A model generated the notes under the pieces. That model saw only the letters and a list, made by a program, of their open reading frames with translations. It was not told where the DNA came from and ran no database searches. Positions 20,425-23,255 of a DNA stretch of 23,255 bases are shown here, one piece after another; position 1 is the first letter of the stretch; every line of letters starts with the position of its first letter. The position numbers and the translations under genes are program-made. Source of the stretch: Anaerolineales bacterium UBA7227 (GTDB taxonomy: Bacteria; Chloroflexota; Anaerolineae; Anaerolineales; Villigracilaceae); NCBI GenBank assembly GCA_002473085.1, contig DKTP01000162.1, positions 290 through 23,544 of the forward strand. The letters are read 5' to 3'.

Positions 20425-21975
20425 TAAGAAGGTGCCCCCAAGCAGGGCGTTACCAGTCGGTTGAATCAGGCTATCCGCGGGATAAGTGTACCAAATTTTC
20501 ACGGTGGTATAACTCAATTCCACCTTTGACACAAAACGGGCAATTAGACTTCGCACGGCTGCCACATCCCCGAACGCGTCGGCTTGGACGATTTGCGTCC
20601 GCCAGGCGTCCAGTACCAGGGCGAGGGCCTCGGGCGTGATCTCAATACTAGCCGCATCGCGCCGCGCTTCAATGTCTTTGATTTCCGCGCTGAGTTGTGA
20701 TCGTTCCGCCTCGCGTTGCTTCAGACGTTCAAGAGACGCGCCCGCGCCAAATGATTCCGCCAGGTCAAGCAGATTTTGAATCGCTCTTTCCACGGCGCGG
20801 CGTTCGGCGCGCTTTTGTTCAATTTGCGCTTGCAAAGTTTCAACGTCGCTCATTTGTTTCTTGACCTCCTCCAGAAGATTGTAGAAAAAATCCAGGGTGA
20901 GAATCTGATTTAGGACCGTATCCAGTACCAGGGCGTCAACCTTGCGCGCGCCAATCCTTCGAGCGTTGCAAACATGCCGCGCTTGTTGACTATCCCGCCT
21001 CCCGCAAAAATAAAACGGCCAGTTTCGCCGGGAGGCGGCATGATGGACCATCGCCGCGCCGCATTCACTACAAAACGCCAGGCCTCCGAGCAGGGATGGA
21101 AACGCCACGCGCCGCGGGTGTCGCAAGTTGCCGCGCGGCGTCAATTTCTGAACACGCTGCACGGCTTCCCACAGTTCGGGCGTGATCGCCGCCTCGTGAT
21201 GATTGGGAAATTCCTTATCGCCGCATTTACCAATTCCCAAATATGAGCGATTTGAGAAAAACGTAATCCAGCAGTGACGCGATCTGTAGAGTCTGCCATG
21301 AGTGGCGCGGCCGATTTCGTTGTAACTCTTGCCTTCGGCGCGCATCTTCCAGGCGAGTTGTACCAGCGGGAAAAGTTCGGGATCGGGTTTCCAACGCGGG
21401 GCGAAGCGTTCCCGCCCGTCTTTGTGCTTTCCAATGGTCACGCGTTCGGACAGGTAGCCGCGCGGGGGAGTGCCTCCCGGCGCGAAGCCCTGGCTTACCA
21501 ACGATTCGAGGGCGCGCTTTACGTCGCGTGAGTTTTGCCGCCGCTTTTCCTCGTTGGCAATGTCAATGATTTTTTCCACTACTCCCGCATAGGGTCCTTC
21601 CGGGATCGCATCGGTCAAAGAGTGAATGACAATGCCGCGCCTTCGCAGAGTCGCTTTGTAGTAATCCGAATCGTCAACGTCGCGGGCGAAGCGGGCAAAA
21701 TTCCAAACGAGCAGGCCCGCAGGTCGGGCGGGCTTGTCTTTGGTAAGGTCCACCATGTCCAGGAATTGCCCGCGCTGGGTAACGCTTCCTCCAGATTTTC
21801 CAACGTCCGCAAATATCCGCGTAAGCGCCAGGCCGTGACGCTTGCAATAAGCGCGGATCTCCGCCTCTTGTTGCGGGACGCTCTGCTCTTGCGCGGGACC
21901 GCCAGAATCTCGCAGGTATGCCCAAACAGACGCGCCCGCTTTCAGGGTGGAGGGGGGAGGCATGTAATCAGGCAT
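20422..21975 (-). CDS. Large serine recombinase (integrase/resolvase family)
   Basis: 517-residue site-specific recombinase. The N-terminal resolvase domain has the nucleophile region WAYLRDSGG (S24 in the Y-x-R-x-S pattern), then QQEAEIRAYCKRHGL, GKSGGSVTQRGQFLDMV and the arginine-rich LLVWNFARFARD. The Recombinase domain follows (RALESLVSQGFAPGGTPPRGY), then a zinc ribbon (CSECGAAMVHH...FCGRR...HVC) and a long coiled coil (about 385-450). Such enzymes integrate and excise phages and integrative elements by serine chemistry. The start at 21975 overlaps the preceding small gene by 8 bases, so the two are co-translated. No recombination-directionality factor is recognised nearby. Confidence 0.92.
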   Translation of the reverse strand: MPDYMPPPSTLKAGASVWAYLRDSGGPAQEQSVPQQEAEIRAYCKRHGLALTRIFADVGKSGGSVTQRGQFLDMVDLTKDKPARPAGLLVWNFARFARDVDDSDYYKATLRRRGIVIHSLTDAIPEGPYAGVVEKIIDIANEEKRRQNSRDVKRALESLVSQGFAPGGTPPRGYLSERVTIGKHKDGRERFAPRWKPDPELFPLVQLAWKMRAEGKSYNEIGRATHGRLYRSRHCWITFFSNRSYLGIGKCGDKEFPNHHEAAITPELWEAVQRVQKLTPRGNLRHPRRVAFPSLLGGLAFCSECGAAMVHHAASRRNWPFYFCGRRDSQQARHVCNARRIGARKVDALVLDTVLNQILTLDFFYNLLEEVKKQMSDVETLQAQIEQKRAERRAVERAIQNLLDLAESFGAGASLERLKQREAERSQLSAEIKDIEARRDAASIEITPEALALVLDAWRTQIVQADAFGDVAAVRSLIARFVSKVELSYTTVKIWYTYPADSLIQPTGNALLGGTFL

Positions 21976-22171
21976 GGTTTTTTCCTCGTGTATCCGCCGG
22001 GATGATTTTCCCGTTTTGATTTACAAGCGCGCCGGATGATAACAGGGCGCGGATCGTTGAAACGAGATCGGAGGCAGTCCCAGCCAGCGCGGAGGCTTGC
22101 GCCTCGGCGAGTGACTGATAATCATCGCCGGGGATTTCCTCGAGGGTGAGAGTTGGAGTCTTTGGCGCCAT
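21968..22171 (-). CDS. 67-residue small protein of the integrated element
   Basis: Acidic to neutral protein starting MAPKTPTLTLEEIPGDDY, with a helical middle (SLAEAQASALAGTASDLVSTIRALLSSGALVNQ) and a polar tail ending GKNHA. I chose the ATG at 22171 because it follows the primase stop by 26 bases; the frame is open further upstream but overlaps the primase gene. It ends 8 bases inside the recombinase start, so it belongs to the primase-recombinase operon. No family recognised. A role as an accessory DNA-binding or excision factor would suit its position but is not supported by a motif. Confidence 0.65.
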   Translation of the reverse strand: MAPKTPTLTLEEIPGDDYQSLAEAQASALAGTASDLVSTIRALLSSGALVNQNGKIIPADTRGKNHA

Positions 22172-22197
22172 GTCTGAAAAACTGCCTGAGTGATCGG

Positions 22198-23217
22198 TCA
22201 AATGGCAAGCGCGGATTGAATCAGGCCGCGCAAGTTGCCGCCGTCTCTGTGATAGTCGGTTAAGTCCTTCGCGCCCGGCGTCAGGGTGGGAATGTCGAGG
22301 CGTTTCGAGTCGTGCAACCATGCGAGTTTTTCCGCGCCTTGTTTGCCTGCTTTGTCCATATCTTGCGCCAGGATGAAACGCGAGGGGCGCAACAGGTAGA
22401 TTCCCCAAGTGGCGAGATTTAACTCGCCGGTCGCGCTTGCCAGCGTGATTACGTTGACCAGGCCGCGCGCCTCTTGCATAAGCAGCAAGGCGTCAAGTTC
22501 GCCCTCGCAGAAGACGGCGGGGAAGTTCGGCGTGAGAATGTCGGCCAGATAAAGCGCTTGTCTACCGCCGCGAATGTGTTTGTACTTTTGCCCGTCGCGA
22601 GGGTGAGACGGTCGGATTTTGAGGTACCAGACAGTCCCGCCGATCACGCCCGGAATAAGCACGCCCTCGGGTATCCACATGGGCGAGGGGTCATCATTCG
22701 GCGTTCCCCAGGCTTTCGGGTCGGCGTTGAATCCTTTGGGAATGTAACCCAGGCGCGCCGCGCAGATCGTCACATCGCTGAGGCCGCGCGAGCGCAGCCA
22801 GTCCAGGGCCTCCGCGCCGCGCTCATCCCATAGGACAGACTCGGCGCGTTCTATCAACTCCCAGGCGCGGGCCTGCCATGCGGAGGCGGGAGGGGTGTCG
22901 GGATGAATGATGGGCGGTTCGGGCTTCGGTCGGTCGGCGCGGGACGGCGGGAGTTTCAAGGCGGCCAGGGCGTCGGGGTAACTCATGCCGCGATAATCCA
23001 TATACCAGCGGACGGCGCCGCCATGTTTGCCGCAAGCGAAGCACCTCCAGCCGGGGCCGCGCTTGCCGCCGTCGCCGTTGGTTACTGCCAGGGACGGCTT
23101 TCGGTCGCCGTGAGCATGGCCGGGAAAGGGACAATGAAACAGGGTCCAGCGTCCGGAGCGCTTGCCCGGCCCAAGATCACGCTCAATTAGGCTGATTAAG
23201 TCGGTTTCAGGGGTCAT
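22198..23217 (-). CDS. CHC2 zinc-finger/Toprim primase of a mobile element
   Basis: 339-residue DnaG-type primase without the helicase-binding domain. The N-terminal zinc finger is visible as HCPFPGHAH and WRCFACGKHGG (C29, H34, C59, C62 from this start). A linker with a Pro-rich stretch follows. The Toprim domain has FCEGELDALLL (metal-binding Glu) and LAQDMDKAGKQGAEKL (DxDxAG). Such primases start replication of phages and integrative elements. I chose the ATG at 23217 because GAGG lies 6 bases before it; an ATG at 23229 is also possible, and the frame is open to the right edge, so the true start may lie outside. It is the first visible gene of the recombinase operon. Confidence 0.88.
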   Translation of the reverse strand: MTPETDLISLIERDLGPGKRSGRWTLFHCPFPGHAHGDRKPSLAVTNGDGGKRGPGWRCFACGKHGGAVRWYMDYRGMSYPDALAALKLPPSRADRPKPEPPIIHPDTPPASAWQARAWELIERAESVLWDERGAEALDWLRSRGLSDVTICAARLGYIPKGFNADPKAWGTPNDDPSPMWIPEGVLIPGVIGGTVWYLKIRPSHPRDGQKYKHIRGGRQALYLADILTPNFPAVFCEGELDALLLMQEARGLVNVITLASATGELNLATWGIYLLRPSRFILAQDMDKAGKQGAEKLAWLHDSKRLDIPTLTPGAKDLTDYHRDGGNLRGLIQSALAI

Positions 23218-23236
23218 TTTGCGCCTCATTTCGTCA

Positions 23237-23255
23237 ACTGAATCACTGAATCACT
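23237..23255. repeat. 8-bp direct repeats at the window edge
   Basis: ACTGAATC occurs twice in tandem, followed by ACT at the edge. If it continues it could be an iteron or promoter repeat in front of the primase gene. It is cut off, so nothing more can be said. Confidence 0.35.

Overview
The window looks like chromosomal DNA of a high-GC bacterium, most probably a member of the Chloroflexota (Anaerolineae-like). That placement is an inference from the high GC content, a sortase next to a polysaccharide locus, and unusual repeat-rich spacers. I saw no phylogenetic marker gene, so it is tentative.

Layout. Positions 1-1053 (+ strand): the 3' part of a sortase gene and a 55-residue membrane peptide. 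Positions 1226-4556 (- strand): a small SAM methyltransferase, a dihydrolipoamide acyltransferase (E2) split in two by a single in-frame stop, and a NeuB-family sugar-acid synthase. Two 150-bp copies of a palindromic MITE-like repeat bracket the split E2. Positions 4705-14759 (- strand): a surface-polysaccharide locus. In transcription order it holds a winged-helix regulator, a sugar epimerase, GDP-L-fucose synthase (Fcl), ABC exporter permease (Wzm), a four-helix-bundle protein, exporter ATPase with sugar-recognition domain (Wzt), a capsule-type glycosyltransferase, a methyltransferase, a PseB-type dehydratase and an RmlD-like reductase; the NeuB-like synthase follows. Positions 14891-16063: a stand-alone AAA/DUF4143 ATPase of lower GC. 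Positions 16158-17612 (+): a methyltransferase-GT2 fusion, convergent with a large polytopic membrane protein (17713-19716, -). Positions 19782-20036 (+): a glutaredoxin-like protein. From about 20342 to the right edge: what looks like one end of an integrative element, with a large serine recombinase, a small protein and a CHC2/Toprim primase.

How the genes fit together. The sugar enzymes make nucleotide-activated deoxysugars and a nonulosonate-like acid. The glycosyltransferases and methyltransferases build and decorate a glycan. Wzm/Wzt export it, with the Wzt C-terminal domain probably reading a terminal modification. The winged-helix gene at the upstream end overlaps the epimerase gene by 4 bases and has a palindrome in its promoter, so it is a plausible regulator of the locus.

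Most striking feature. All seven spacers between 5623 and 12219 contain tandem repeats with a strict 7-base period (14 = 2 x 7 in one). The heptamer sequence differs in each spacer, and several arrays have two arms in opposite orientation. The same period-7 pattern lies inside the inter-domain linkers of the E2 gene, where one array carries the stop that splits the protein, and in one loop of the methyltransferase-GT2 gene. I saw no such arrays in the AAA ATPase gene or the recombinase/primase element, consistent with both being later arrivals. A second notable feature is a cluster of four perfect DnaA-box sequences at 4626-4818.
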